This document shows positions 23,503 through 31,449 of a stretch of DNA of 38,226 nucleotides, one piece after another. The position numbers and the translations under genes are program-made. The stretch lies in contig JBAZLL010000010.1 in the NCBI GenBank assembly GCA_041650255.1, forward strand, positions 1-38,226, in the 5' to 3' direction. The stretch's first letter is position 1, and every line of letters starts with the position of its first letter. Under the pieces are notes generated by a model. The model was not told the DNA's origin. It made no database searches and was given only the letters and a program-made list of their open reading frames with translations. The stretch is from 1-14-0-10-45-29 sp041650255. Lineage in GTDB: Archaea > Micrarchaeota > Micrarchaeia > Anstonellales > Anstonellaceae.

Positions 23503-24627
23503 TTAGGTTTGGAGATTGAACAACTCCAATGTGTCTTTAGCTATTTTTTCCCATCTGTATTGCTTCAGGGCTGTTTTTGCATTTTTTGCATATTTGAAAA
23601 TTTGAGTCGTTGACATCTGATGGATATCTTCCAGTTTTTGCAAGAGCTCTTTTTCATCCTTGAAAATGAATTTTTGCGAATCGGCTCCGAATGCATCTTG
23701 ATAAAAAGAAGGAATTGCCCCGACTGGTGTTGAGATTGCAGGAGTGCCACATGCCCAGGATTCAAAGACTGCCAGCCCAAAACCCTCGTATTGACTTGGA
23801 AGAACTGTTAGGGAAGCGGATGCGTATGCAGAAGACATTTCTTGCACAGGCAAACTTTCAAATGAAACGGGCAATGATTTTTCTTTTGCAAATTGTTGCA
23901 TTTTTTGCTTTGTTCCTTCATCCGAGCCGATAAAGCAGAGAGTTGAATCCTTGTGAGCGAAATAAAACTGCTCAAATGAGTGCAAAAGAAGCCATACTCC
24001 CTTGCTCTCATCAAGGCGACCTACGAAAATTATTTTGAAGCCTGATTTTGAATTGTTTGCGCCCGGTTCAGATGCAAAGAAATCGACCGAAATGCCGTTT
24101 GGAATTATTTTACATTTTTTCTGCGCGAATAAAGGAAGATTTTCCCTTGCACTTTCCGAGACGCAGATTAGTTTTTTTGAAATTGCAAGCGGGATGGTTG
24201 CTACAAGAGAATATGCGCTTAAAAATATTTTTTTTGCCCCCGAGAATTTGGGGACCCCGTGAATCGTCCAAAAGAATTTTTTGCGTTTTAGAAGTGCGGC
24301 GAGCGAAGCCTGAAATGGCACGAAAGCCCCGAATCCGTGCGAACAATAGACGCTGGCGTTTTCAAGCATTAGATGAATACATAAAAATGGAATTATTTTG
24401 GTTGAGGAAAAACCGGGCAGGGAAATAAAAAAATGCCGTTTTACTAATATGCCCTCGTCTTTGAGGGGCAAATCTATTGATTGAGAATTTGCGCACGTAC
24501 TTGTGTGCACAATTACCTGCGCCCCTTGCGCGACCATTGCGCGACTAAGAGCGAGCACATGAGTTTCTATTCCGCCAATTGAAGGAGGGAACGCGTGCAC
24601 TGCCTGAACAATGACTGGCTTTTGCAT
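23503..24627 (-). CDS. Glycosyltransferase family 4 (GT-B fold)
   Basis: 374 residues from ATG 24627. This start is preferred over a much earlier codon because TTTATTAATT lies 20-30 bases upstream and homology begins at once (VIVQAVHAFPPSIGGIETHV). The N-terminal Rossmann half has GGIETHVLALSRAM and WTIHGVPKF. The C-terminal donor-binding half has IIPNGISVDFF, FVGRLDESKGVWLLLHSF and PSQYEGFGLAVFESWACGTP with the E-x7-E motif of retaining GT4 enzymes. It transfers a nucleotide-activated sugar to a lipid or glycan on the inner membrane face; donor and acceptor unknown. It is divergent from the GT10 gene across a 150-base spacer. Confidence 0.92.
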   Translation of the reverse strand: MQKPVIVQAVHAFPPSIGGIETHVLALSRAMVAQGAQVIVHTSTCANSQSIDLPLKDEGILVKRHFFISLPGFSSTKIIPFLCIHLMLENASVYCSHGFGAFVPFQASLAALLKRKKFFWTIHGVPKFSGAKKIFLSAYSLVATIPLAISKKLICVSESARENLPLFAQKKCKIIPNGISVDFFASEPGANNSKSGFKIIFVGRLDESKGVWLLLHSFEQFYFAHKDSTLCFIGSDEGTKQKMQQFAKEKSLPVSFESLPVQEMSSAYASASLTVLPSQYEGFGLAVFESWACGTPAISTPVGAIPSFYQDAFGADSQKFIFKDEKELLQKLEDIHQMSTTQIFKYAKNAKTALKQYRWEKIAKDTLELFNLQT

Positions 24628-24782
24628 AAAATATGAAGGCAAGAGGCAATTAATAAATAATAGGGGGGACAGTATTATTTCAGAGACGTCGCATTCCGTT
24701 GAAATTGATAAAAAGAATGTAGAGGAATTTAGGTTGATCGTGCAATGCAAAAATCGGACTTGGATAAAATAATGGTGAAATG
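24628..24782. promoter_or_regulatory. Divergent promoter region between GT4 and GT10 genes
   Basis: For the minus gene, TTTATTAATT lies at about 24648-24657. For the plus gene, GGATAAAATAATGG just before the start may hold the promoter or the ribosome-binding site. A TTATTTCAGAG..TCCGTTGAAAT stretch lies between. No other feature seen. Confidence 0.4.
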
Positions 24783-25847
24783 ATGGGAGAAATACTTTTC
24801 TGTAGAGGGGGGGAATACGCCCAAAACCAGCTGTTTTGCCTGCAAAATGAAATCTTGAACAGAGATAATACGCTAAGACCATTTTATGAGCTGAAAAAAT
24901 CGCTTGGAAAAAAGGGATTTGAGGCAAATACTGTAGATATGACAAAAAATTTCAAAGACGCGGATGCGTATATATTTTTTGATATTCCAAAGAAACAAAT
25001 TGACAAACGATATTACGAGATGGCAAAAAAAACTGAAAAGAAAGAGATATATCTAATTTTATATGAGCCACCAGCAACACGACCAGACAATTATGACAGA
25101 AGACTCCATGAAAATTTCAGAAGGATAATGACTTGGAATGACGATTTTATAGATGGAACAAAATATATCAAAGGAAATTTTGCAACCCCATATATGGAAG
25201 GCGAAAAGATAGAGATTCCGCATGTTGATTTTGATTCGCGCAAAATGATGTGCATGGTGACTGCAAACAAATATTCTGCTCATCCGGATCAATTATACAC
25301 GGCGCGAACAGATGCTGCAAAATGGATGGAGAAGAATCACCCCCAAGAGTTTGATTTATACGGGCAACGATGGGAATTGCCAGTCTTCCATTCCGATTTT
25401 CTTGAACGGGCAGGTGTAAATAATCTCTCAAAGGCAATGCACAAATTCAAGGTGCGCCTTCCGAATAAAACATTTTACAAATCAAACTTCGGACCCATAA
25501 AAAACAAAAAAGAAGTGATGCAAAAATACAAGTTTTGCATATGCTATGAGAACCAAAGAGACGTTCCGGGATATGTCAGCGAAAAAATATTTGACGCATT
25601 CTTTTCTGGATGCGTTCCGATTTATTTGGGTGCGAACAATATTGAAAAATATGTTCCGAAGAAATGTTTTATTGACATGAGAGATTTTGACGAATTTGAA
25701 CAAGTACATGCGAATATAAGTAAAATGGAAAGAAATGAATTTGAAGAGCGTGTTTGCTGCATTGAAGATTTTCTTAATAGTAAAAAATGCGCCCAATTCA
25801 AGATAAACCATTTTGTTTCCCAATTTGAAAAGATGGTCGGGATATAA
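24783..25847 (+). CDS. Family GT10 glycosyltransferase (alpha-1,3-fucosyltransferase type)
   Basis: 354 residues; two adjacent ATGs occur (24780 and 24783) and the second is better spaced from GGTG. The C-terminal half carries the GT10 donor-binding signature: FCICYENQRDVPGYVSEK, then FDAFFSGCVPIYLGANN and YVPKKCFIDMRDF, equal to the FxxxxENxxxxxYxxEKxxxxxxxGxVPVxxG pattern of GDP-fucose transferases. It would transfer fucose, or a related 6-deoxyhexose such as 3-deoxy-fucose, from its GDP form. This matches the gmd/fcl-like genes at 30.4-32.4 kb. Its stop overlaps the ATG of the next gene (TAATG), so the two are translationally coupled. Confidence 0.9.
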   Translation: MGEILFCRGGEYAQNQLFCLQNEILNRDNTLRPFYELKKSLGKKGFEANTVDMTKNFKDADAYIFFDIPKKQIDKRYYEMAKKTEKKEIYLILYEPPATRPDNYDRRLHENFRRIMTWNDDFIDGTKYIKGNFATPYMEGEKIEIPHVDFDSRKMMCMVTANKYSAHPDQLYTARTDAAKWMEKNHPQEFDLYGQRWELPVFHSDFLERAGVNNLSKAMHKFKVRLPNKTFYKSNFGPIKNKKEVMQKYKFCICYENQRDVPGYVSEKIFDAFFSGCVPIYLGANNIEKYVPKKCFIDMRDFDEFEQVHANISKMERNEFEERVCCIEDFLNSKKCAQFKINHFVSQFEKMVGI

Positions 25848-26959
25848 TGGATGATACGATAACTGAACTGAAAAATTATGCAAAAAGCGCGAGATATGCT
25901 GCTTATGAAGCACTTTTTTCAGCGAGAAAGCTGGCAAATTTGGCAAAAATAACCCCAGTGAAAATGAATGCTGACAAGCCGAAAAAAATTCGCAAAGTCC
26001 TTTTGTGCATGAACAGATACGAATACGGCCGGCAAGAATTGGGTGATTCGTATGAATATTCAAACAATTTTCCGGCGATAAAAGAGATTAAAGATGCCGA
26101 TTTTTTTGATTTTAGGGAAATTGCAAAAAAAGAGGGCAGGGCAAAAATGCATGCGAGCCTTGAATCAGCGGCAATGAAAGGAGACTATGACATTATTTTG
26201 TTCTCGCTTATGAATGGAGAGTTTGACTTTGGGAAAATAAGAAACATAAGTGAGAAAAGCTCGGCAATAACAATGAACTGGTTTGCGGATGACCAGTGGA
26301 GATTTGCGTCCTTTTCAAATTATTGGGCGGGCGCATTTAACTTTGTAGCTACGACCGATAAGGCAGCAGTTGCGAAATATAATGAGCTTGGATATTTGAA
26401 CGTGATACAGACGCAGTGGGGAGTGTATGCCCCAAGATTTGCTCCAAAAACAGACTTTGGAACAGGAATTGACGTTGCATTTGTCGGGCAGGCACATGGA
26501 AACAGAAAAAAGATGATAAACGACCTTGCGAAACGCGGAATTGATGTTAAGTGCTTTGGTTTTGGATGGAAAGAGGGACGCATAAGCCACCAGCAGATGG
26601 TAGATATTTTTGCAAATGCAAAAATTAATATTTCGCCATCGGATTCGTCGGTGCTTTTCGCCCCAAAACAGATGAAGGCACGCTTTTTTGAAGTGGCGGC
26701 TTGCGGAGGCTTTCAGCTTGCAGGAAGTGTTGAGGGGCTAAACAGCTATTTTGAAGAAGGAAAGCAAATCGTGCAATACAACAATATTGGAGAGATGGCA
26801 GAAAAGGCAAAGTATTATCTTGAGTGTGAAGACGAACGCAAAAAAATCGCAAATGCCGCAAAGGAGAGATGCCTGACAGAGCATACATACGCTAAAAGGT
26901 TCGAGAAGATATTTGCCGCAGTTGAAGAATCGGTTAAAATGAAAAAGGCGCCAGAATGA
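25847..26959 (+). CDS. CgeB-like glycosyltransferase
   Basis: 370 residues, starting in the TAATG overlap with the GT10 gene. The C-terminal half (about 205-350) shows the CgeB/glycosyltransferase family 1 variant: VAFVGQAHGNRKKMINDLAK, FGFGWKEGRIS, IFANAKINISPS, KARFFEVAACGGFQLAGS and KQIVQYNNIGEMAEKAKYYL. In the N-terminal half, MNWFADDQWRF and FNFVATTDKAAVAKY fit the acceptor domain. It probably acts with the GT10 enzyme on the same glycan. No membrane helix. Substrate unknown. Confidence 0.88.
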   Translation: MDDTITELKNYAKSARYAAYEALFSARKLANLAKITPVKMNADKPKKIRKVLLCMNRYEYGRQELGDSYEYSNNFPAIKEIKDADFFDFREIAKKEGRAKMHASLESAAMKGDYDIILFSLMNGEFDFGKIRNISEKSSAITMNWFADDQWRFASFSNYWAGAFNFVATTDKAAVAKYNELGYLNVIQTQWGVYAPRFAPKTDFGTGIDVAFVGQAHGNRKKMINDLAKRGIDVKCFGFGWKEGRISHQQMVDIFANAKINISPSDSSVLFAPKQMKARFFEVAACGGFQLAGSVEGLNSYFEEGKQIVQYNNIGEMAEKAKYYLECEDERKKIANAAKERCLTEHTYAKRFEKIFAAVEESVKMKKAPE

Positions 26960-27067
26960 AATTGCGATGCGCTTTGCTTTTTGCATTTATGTAATTGGTT
27001 TGTTAAATTTGCGCAATTGCAAATGCGGTTTGCCAAATTTGAAGTTGTAAAACGGCACTATTTTGCT

Positions 27068-27079
27068 AAATTTATAAAA
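27068..27079 (+). promoter_or_regulatory. Promoter for the radical SAM operon
   Basis: AAATTTATAAAA is a good TATA element about 100 bases before the ATG at 27174, implying a leader of about 70 bases. The rest of 26960-27067 holds only imperfect inverted repeats rich in TTGC/GCAA (for example GCATTT..AATTG against CAATT..AAATGC), a possible terminator of the glycosyltransferase pair. Confidence 0.5.
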
Positions 27080-27173
27080 TTGCACGAAAGTAATCAATTC
27101 GTAATATTTATCAATATCTATTGCCAATAACAGTCACCAGCTTTAATGCAACTCTTTTGGGTGCAATTACAAA

Positions 27174-28832
27174 ATGAACGAAAATAGCAAAGATTCGACA
27201 ATTCTTTGCGCACCACACGCAAATAATGACAAGAATGTGGGCACGAATATAGGCGTTGCTAATGATGTATTGAGAACTAGTGCTAACGCGCAAACGAATT
27301 TGAATACTACAAAGGTAATGACAGCATCTGCTAAGGCATTAGGCGACTTTGCACCTGTTGCGCCCATAACAGATGGCAAAGAGAAGCCAAGAATCCTTCT
27401 TATCACATCAAGCTTTGAGGAAAATCTCAATAACCCCGAAAGCTCGGACCGCGCCTTGGTTCAGGAAAAAATGGACAATGCCCATTACCCGATTGGAATA
27501 TCTTTGCTTCATTCTTATGTGGAATCTGTCGGGAATGAAATAAACAGCCTGTTTTTGAACAGCTACAGTTACGAAATATGCTTTGAAGAAGTGGACAAGG
27601 CACTCAAGGAGTTCAAGCCGCACATTGTTGGACTGCAAATTCTCACGCAAAATCGCGTATCAAGCTATCACATAATTGAAAAGATACATAGAGAATACCC
27701 ACATATGCAGATTGTCCTTGGAGGGATACATGCAACGGCGATGCATGAGCAACTTATAAAGAAATTTCCTTACGTGATTGCGGTCATAGGAGAGGGAGAA
27801 TACACTTTTGCAGAGCTTATCAAAAAAGTGATGACAAAGGAGGATATTTCGCAGGTGAAAGGGATTTCATATAGCAAGGATGGAAATGCTATTACAACCC
27901 CCGCACGCCCGCTCATAGACGATTTGGATGCACAGCCGTTCCCAAAACATGAGCTTTATTTCAACCACAAACGAGAATTTGCTTGCATATTGACCTCGCG
28001 CGGATGCCCGTTTAGGTGCAGTTTTTGCGCACTTGAAAGCATTACCAGAAGTCTTAATCGTACGCGCTCAATCAGGAACGTGGTGGATGAAATTGAGTAT
28101 ATACAAAAAAAATTTCCACAGCTGAGGAGAGTGTGGATACATGATGACACGTTCTTTCTAAATAACAAGCGCGCGATTGAATTCTGCGATGAGATTGCCC
28201 GGCGCAAAATAAAACTTGAGTTTGTCGCCTCTGGAAGAATTAAGCCAGTATCTGCAGAGCTTATCAAAAAGCTTGAGGAAGCAAATTTTGTAAAAATTCT
28301 TTTTGGGCTTGAGAGCGGAACCGACAAGATTTTGCTTGCTGCAAGAAAAGGAATCACTCAAAAAGATGTGCTTGAAACATTTCGCCTTCTAAGAAAGTCA
28401 AAAATGGAAGTTACTGCGTTTCTTATAGTCGGCTTGCCGGGCGAGACCATGGAAACTGTTCTTAGCACTGCGAAATTCGTACAACAGCTCCAGAAGCTCA
28501 AATATATATATTATGACGACATCGGCATTCTGAATATATACCCCGGCACAGAAGTGTGCAGACTCGCAAAGGAGGCGGGGGCATTATCTGACGACTACTG
28601 GTTGAGTGAAAAAATCACTCCGATATATACAGTAGAGCACAGTTTGGAAGAGCTTAAGCATTACAAGAAAGTGCTTCTTGACCATATTTCCCTCAGGCGC
28701 TTTTTCACTCCAGATGGATTCAAAGCGCAATACCACATGATTCCGTATATACCGCGCTATTTATGGGAGCGAAAGGAGCTAATACTTGACAAATTAGGGA
28801 AAAAAGTTGTAAAACGAGGCACACACTTATGA
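27174..28832 (+). CDS. B12-binding-type radical SAM protein
   Basis: 552 residues. Residues 1-70 are a low-complexity Asn/Thr/Ala stretch of unknown use. Residues about 72-220 are a cobalamin-binding-like Rossmann domain (PRILLITSSFEE, IGISLLHSYVESVG, KPHIVGLQILTQN, QIVLGGIHATAMHE, VIGEGEYTFAEL). The radical SAM core follows with C278-x3-C282-x2-C285 (SRGCPFRCSFC) binding a [4Fe-4S] cluster, then VWIHDDTFFLNN, LFGLESGTDKIL and FLIVGLPGETMETV. It would cleave SAM to a 5'-deoxyadenosyl radical to modify an unknown substrate, often a lipid, cofactor or natural product in this class. The next gene, a ferredoxin, overlaps by four bases. Its 5'-deoxyadenosine by-product fits the salvage enzyme at 29100. 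Confidence 0.92.
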   Translation: MNENSKDSTILCAPHANNDKNVGTNIGVANDVLRTSANAQTNLNTTKVMTASAKALGDFAPVAPITDGKEKPRILLITSSFEENLNNPESSDRALVQEKMDNAHYPIGISLLHSYVESVGNEINSLFLNSYSYEICFEEVDKALKEFKPHIVGLQILTQNRVSSYHIIEKIHREYPHMQIVLGGIHATAMHEQLIKKFPYVIAVIGEGEYTFAELIKKVMTKEDISQVKGISYSKDGNAITTPARPLIDDLDAQPFPKHELYFNHKREFACILTSRGCPFRCSFCALESITRSLNRTRSIRNVVDEIEYIQKKFPQLRRVWIHDDTFFLNNKRAIEFCDEIARRKIKLEFVASGRIKPVSAELIKKLEEANFVKILFGLESGTDKILLAARKGITQKDVLETFRLLRKSKMEVTAFLIVGLPGETMETVLSTAKFVQQLQKLKYIYYDDIGILNIYPGTEVCRLAKEAGALSDDYWLSEKITPIYTVEHSLEELKHYKKVLLDHISLRRFFTPDGFKAQYHMIPYIPRYLWERKELILDKLGKKVVKRGTHL

Positions 28833-29035
28833 GCAAATACAAAATAGAGTTTGACCGCGAGCTATGCATCGGCTGCCAAAGCTGCAACAGGATAAGCAGG
28901 AATTGGGGGCTGGACTCGGAAGGAAAAGCTAAGCCTGCGAACCTTGATGTAGAAGAAGCAGACTTGCAGCACAATATGGAAGCAGAAAAATATTGCCCGG
29001 TTCATGCAATCAAAGTGGTTAAAAAACAGGATTAA
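28829..29035 (+). CDS. Single-cluster [4Fe-4S] ferredoxin
   Basis: 68 residues. The cluster ligands C13-x2-C16-x2-C19 (LCIGCQSCNRIS) and C56-P (KYCPVHAI) follow the monocluster ferredoxin pattern. The second pair of Cys found in many such proteins is absent. The ATG overlaps the stop of the radical SAM gene (ATGA), so both should be made together. The simplest role is electron donor for reductive SAM cleavage by that enzyme. Confidence 0.93.
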   Translation: MSKYKIEFDRELCIGCQSCNRISRNWGLDSEGKAKPANLDVEEADLQHNMEAEKYCPVHAIKVVKKQD

Positions 29036-29070
29036 ACATTGAGAGTAGAATCAGCGGGCTTGGCATAACG

Positions 29071-29092
29071 TTTTATTTTGAATTAATTCAAA
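29071..29092 (+). promoter_or_regulatory. TATA element overlapping a 16-bp perfect palindrome
   Basis: TTTTATTTTG (29071-29080) stands 20-29 bases before the ATG at 29100, fitting leaderless transcription. The perfect palindrome TTTGAATTAATTCAAA (29077-29092) overlaps its end and covers the space before the start codon. A dimeric regulator could bind here and block the polymerase. Confidence 0.5.
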
Positions 29093-29099
29093 TATACTT

Positions 29100-30338
29100 A
29101 TGACGACAATTGCTATTATGGGCGCTCTCGATGAGGAAATAGCGCTTTATCTCTCAAAGCTTGAAGAGAAGTATGAGGAGAAGCTGGCTGGATTTGTTTT
29201 TCATTCGGGGAATCTTAATGGAGCACATGTAGTAGTTGTAAAATCGGGAGTTGGTAAGGTAAATTCAAGTGTTTGCGCGCAGGCGCTAATTGACTGCTTT
29301 TCTGTTTCGCATATGATTTTTACAGGGGTCGCGGGTGCGATAAATCCGGACCTTAATGTGAAAGACATTGTAGTTTCAACTCAGAGCATCCAACATGACA
29401 TGGATGCGCGAGCCCTCGGGTATTCGCGGGGGCGAATTCCATTCAGCGAGCTTAAGGCATTCGACGCGGACGCAAAGCTTTGCGAGCTTGCATTACAATC
29501 TGCCAAAAAACAAAACATTCACGCTATAAAAGGAGTAATTCTTTCAGGAGACCAATTTATAACAGATGCAAAAATCGGGCGAGAGTTGCGGGCGGAGCTT
29601 GATGGGGATTGTGTGGATATGGAGAGTGCGGCAGTTGCACACGCGTGCGCACTGAATAAAGTTTCACATGTGATAATCAGGGCTATTTCGGATAAGGCAG
29701 ACCATTCGGCGCAAGAAAGCTTTGAGAAAATCTGCCACGATGCGGCAAACAATTCTTTCGCCATTGTATATGAGATGATTCCGCACATCATTATTCATGA
29801 TGATGCCCCCGCAATTATAAAATCCAAAATTCGCACAATTCCGAACTGGCCGAAGAAAGGGGTGATGTACAGAGACATAACCACTCTTCTCAAAGACAAG
29901 GAAGGACTTGGCATCACAATAGATTTTCTTGTAAAAAGGCATAAAGGCAAAAAAATAGACGTTGTCGCAGGGATAGAATCAAGAGGGTTCATTATTGGGG
30001 CGGCGCTTGCAAACAAGCTTGGAGTTGGCTTTGTACCAATAAGAAAAAAAGGCAAACTGCCGGGCAAAATCATATCCGCATCATATTCACTGGAATATGG
30101 GACGGACACTATTGAGATCCATGAGGATGCAATACATAAGGGAGCTCGCGTGCTTATTTTTGACGACCTTATAGCGACTGGAGGAACCGCCACCGCCGCG
30201 TGCGAGCTTGTGACTCGGCTTGGGGGCATTATTGCCGAATGCTGTTTTATTATCGACTTGCCAGACCTTGGGGGCTCAAAAAAACTAAAAGAAGCCGGAC
30301 ACAAGGTATTTGCAATAACCAGTTTTGAAGGAGATTGA
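29100..30338 (+). CDS. Fusion of MTA/SAH nucleosidase and adenine phosphoribosyltransferase
   Basis: 412 residues. Residues 1-235 are a 5'-methylthioadenosine/S-adenosylhomocysteine nucleosidase: GALDEE with catalytic Glu13, SGVGKVNSS, FTGVAGAI, VDMESAAVAHAC with Glu175, and RAISDKAD with Asp198, matching E. coli Glu12, Glu174 and Asp197. Residues about 243-412 are an adenine phosphoribosyltransferase: IRTIPNWPKKGVMYRDITTL, VAGIESRGFIIGAALANKLG, RKKGKLPG, and the PRPP motif VLIFDDLIATGGT (351-363). Both halves look complete. The first frees adenine from methylthioadenosine, SAH or 5'-deoxyadenosine; the second joins adenine to PRPP to give AMP. The fusion would keep adenine within one polypeptide. 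A palindromic operator candidate precedes it. Radical SAM and ferredoxin genes lie just upstream. Confidence 0.93.
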   Translation: MTTIAIMGALDEEIALYLSKLEEKYEEKLAGFVFHSGNLNGAHVVVVKSGVGKVNSSVCAQALIDCFSVSHMIFTGVAGAINPDLNVKDIVVSTQSIQHDMDARALGYSRGRIPFSELKAFDADAKLCELALQSAKKQNIHAIKGVILSGDQFITDAKIGRELRAELDGDCVDMESAAVAHACALNKVSHVIIRAISDKADHSAQESFEKICHDAANNSFAIVYEMIPHIIIHDDAPAIIKSKIRTIPNWPKKGVMYRDITTLLKDKEGLGITIDFLVKRHKGKKIDVVAGIESRGFIIGAALANKLGVGFVPIRKKGKLPGKIISASYSLEYGTDTIEIHEDAIHKGARVLIFDDLIATGGTATAACELVTRLGGIIAECCFIIDLPDLGGSKKLKEAGHKVFAITSFEGD

Positions 30339-30381
30339 AAATAGGCAAAAGAATATAATTTCCCAAATAGCAGATATTCAC

Positions 30382-31359
30382 ATGAAAACGGCACTAATCA
30401 CAGGAATAACAGGTCAGGACGGCTCTTATTTGGCAGATTTGCTTCTTGAGAAAGGGTACGAAGTACACGGGATTATCCGAAGGGCATCCACTTTCAACAC
30501 TTCAAGAATTGACGATATTTTTCAGGACCCGCATGAGAAAGGTGCGCGGCTTTTTCTGCATTATGGTGATTTGACGGATGGCTCATCCATTGCGCAAATT
30601 GTGAATGAGACCGAGCCGGATGAAGTTTATCATTTGGGCGCGCAGTCGCATGTGAGAGTGTCGTTTGACATTCCCGAATATACGGGAGATGTTACGGCGC
30701 TTGGGGCAATTCGCATTTTGGAGGCGGTTCGCCGCTCAAAGAAAAATATCAAATTTTATCAGGCATCCTCATCTGAAATGTTTGGCTCGTCCCCTCCGCC
30801 GCAAAACGAGAATACGGTTTTTCATCCGCGCTCGCCTTACGCGTGCGCAAAGGTGTATGCTTACCATCAGGTGATAAATTACAGGGAAGGATACGGCATA
30901 TTCGCATCCAATGGAATTCTTTTCAACCATGAGAGCCCAAAAAGAGGAGAAACATTTGTGACTCGCAAGATAACAAGAGGAGTTGCGAGAATAAAGGCCG
31001 GAAAGGAAAAAGTATTATATCTTGGAAATTTGGATGCGAAAAGAGACTGGGGTTATGCGCCGGAATATGTTGAAGGAATGCACCGAATACTACAGCATTC
31101 AAAGCCGGACGATTTTGTGCTTGCGACGGGGCAGACGCACACGGTGCGCGAATTTGTTGAAGTAGTGTTTGACCTCGCAGGACTTGACTGGAAAAAATAT
31201 GTGAAAATAGACAAGCGCTATTTCAGACCATCCGAAGTTGAGAGCCTCTGCGGCGATGCTTCAAAGGCAAAGAAAGTTCTTGGATGGGAGCCGAAAGTGA
31301 AATTTGAAGAGCTGGCAAAAATTATGCTGGACGCGGACATGAAGGCTGAAGGGCTTTGA
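30382..31359 (+). CDS. gmd: GDP-mannose 4,6-dehydratase
   Basis: 325 residues from ATG 30382, chosen because homology begins there (MKTALITGITGQDGSYLADL) and TATAATTT lies about 28 bases upstream; an earlier in-frame ATG at 30325 lies inside the preceding gene. It converts GDP-mannose to GDP-4-keto-6-deoxymannose. Motifs: GITGQDGSYLADLLLEKGYE, GIIRRASTFNTSRI, YHLGAQSHVRVSF, FYQASSSEMFG with active-site Ser/Glu, and SPYACAKVYAYH with Tyr-x3-Lys, then GILFNHESPKRGETFVTRK. All catalytic residues are present. It begins the GDP-sugar branch followed by the fcl-like and DegT-family genes. Confidence 0.95.
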   Translation: MKTALITGITGQDGSYLADLLLEKGYEVHGIIRRASTFNTSRIDDIFQDPHEKGARLFLHYGDLTDGSSIAQIVNETEPDEVYHLGAQSHVRVSFDIPEYTGDVTALGAIRILEAVRRSKKNIKFYQASSSEMFGSSPPPQNENTVFHPRSPYACAKVYAYHQVINYREGYGIFASNGILFNHESPKRGETFVTRKITRGVARIKAGKEKVLYLGNLDAKRDWGYAPEYVEGMHRILQHSKPDDFVLATGQTHTVREFVEVVFDLAGLDWKKYVKIDKRYFRPSEVESLCGDASKAKKVLGWEPKVKFEELAKIMLDADMKAEGL

Positions 31360-31449
31360 ATTGGATTTGCCATGCGGGCTTGCCTATGAGCGGTCGGAAT
31401 CAGATGTTTGAAAGTTAGCTTGGTTGAATTCGCAAAATGCAGTGGTTTT

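Noticed and set aside
24628..24945. N-terminal extension of the GT4 protein by 106 residues
   Set aside because: The extension overlaps the divergent GT10 gene and its promoter and resembles no glycosyltransferase sequence.
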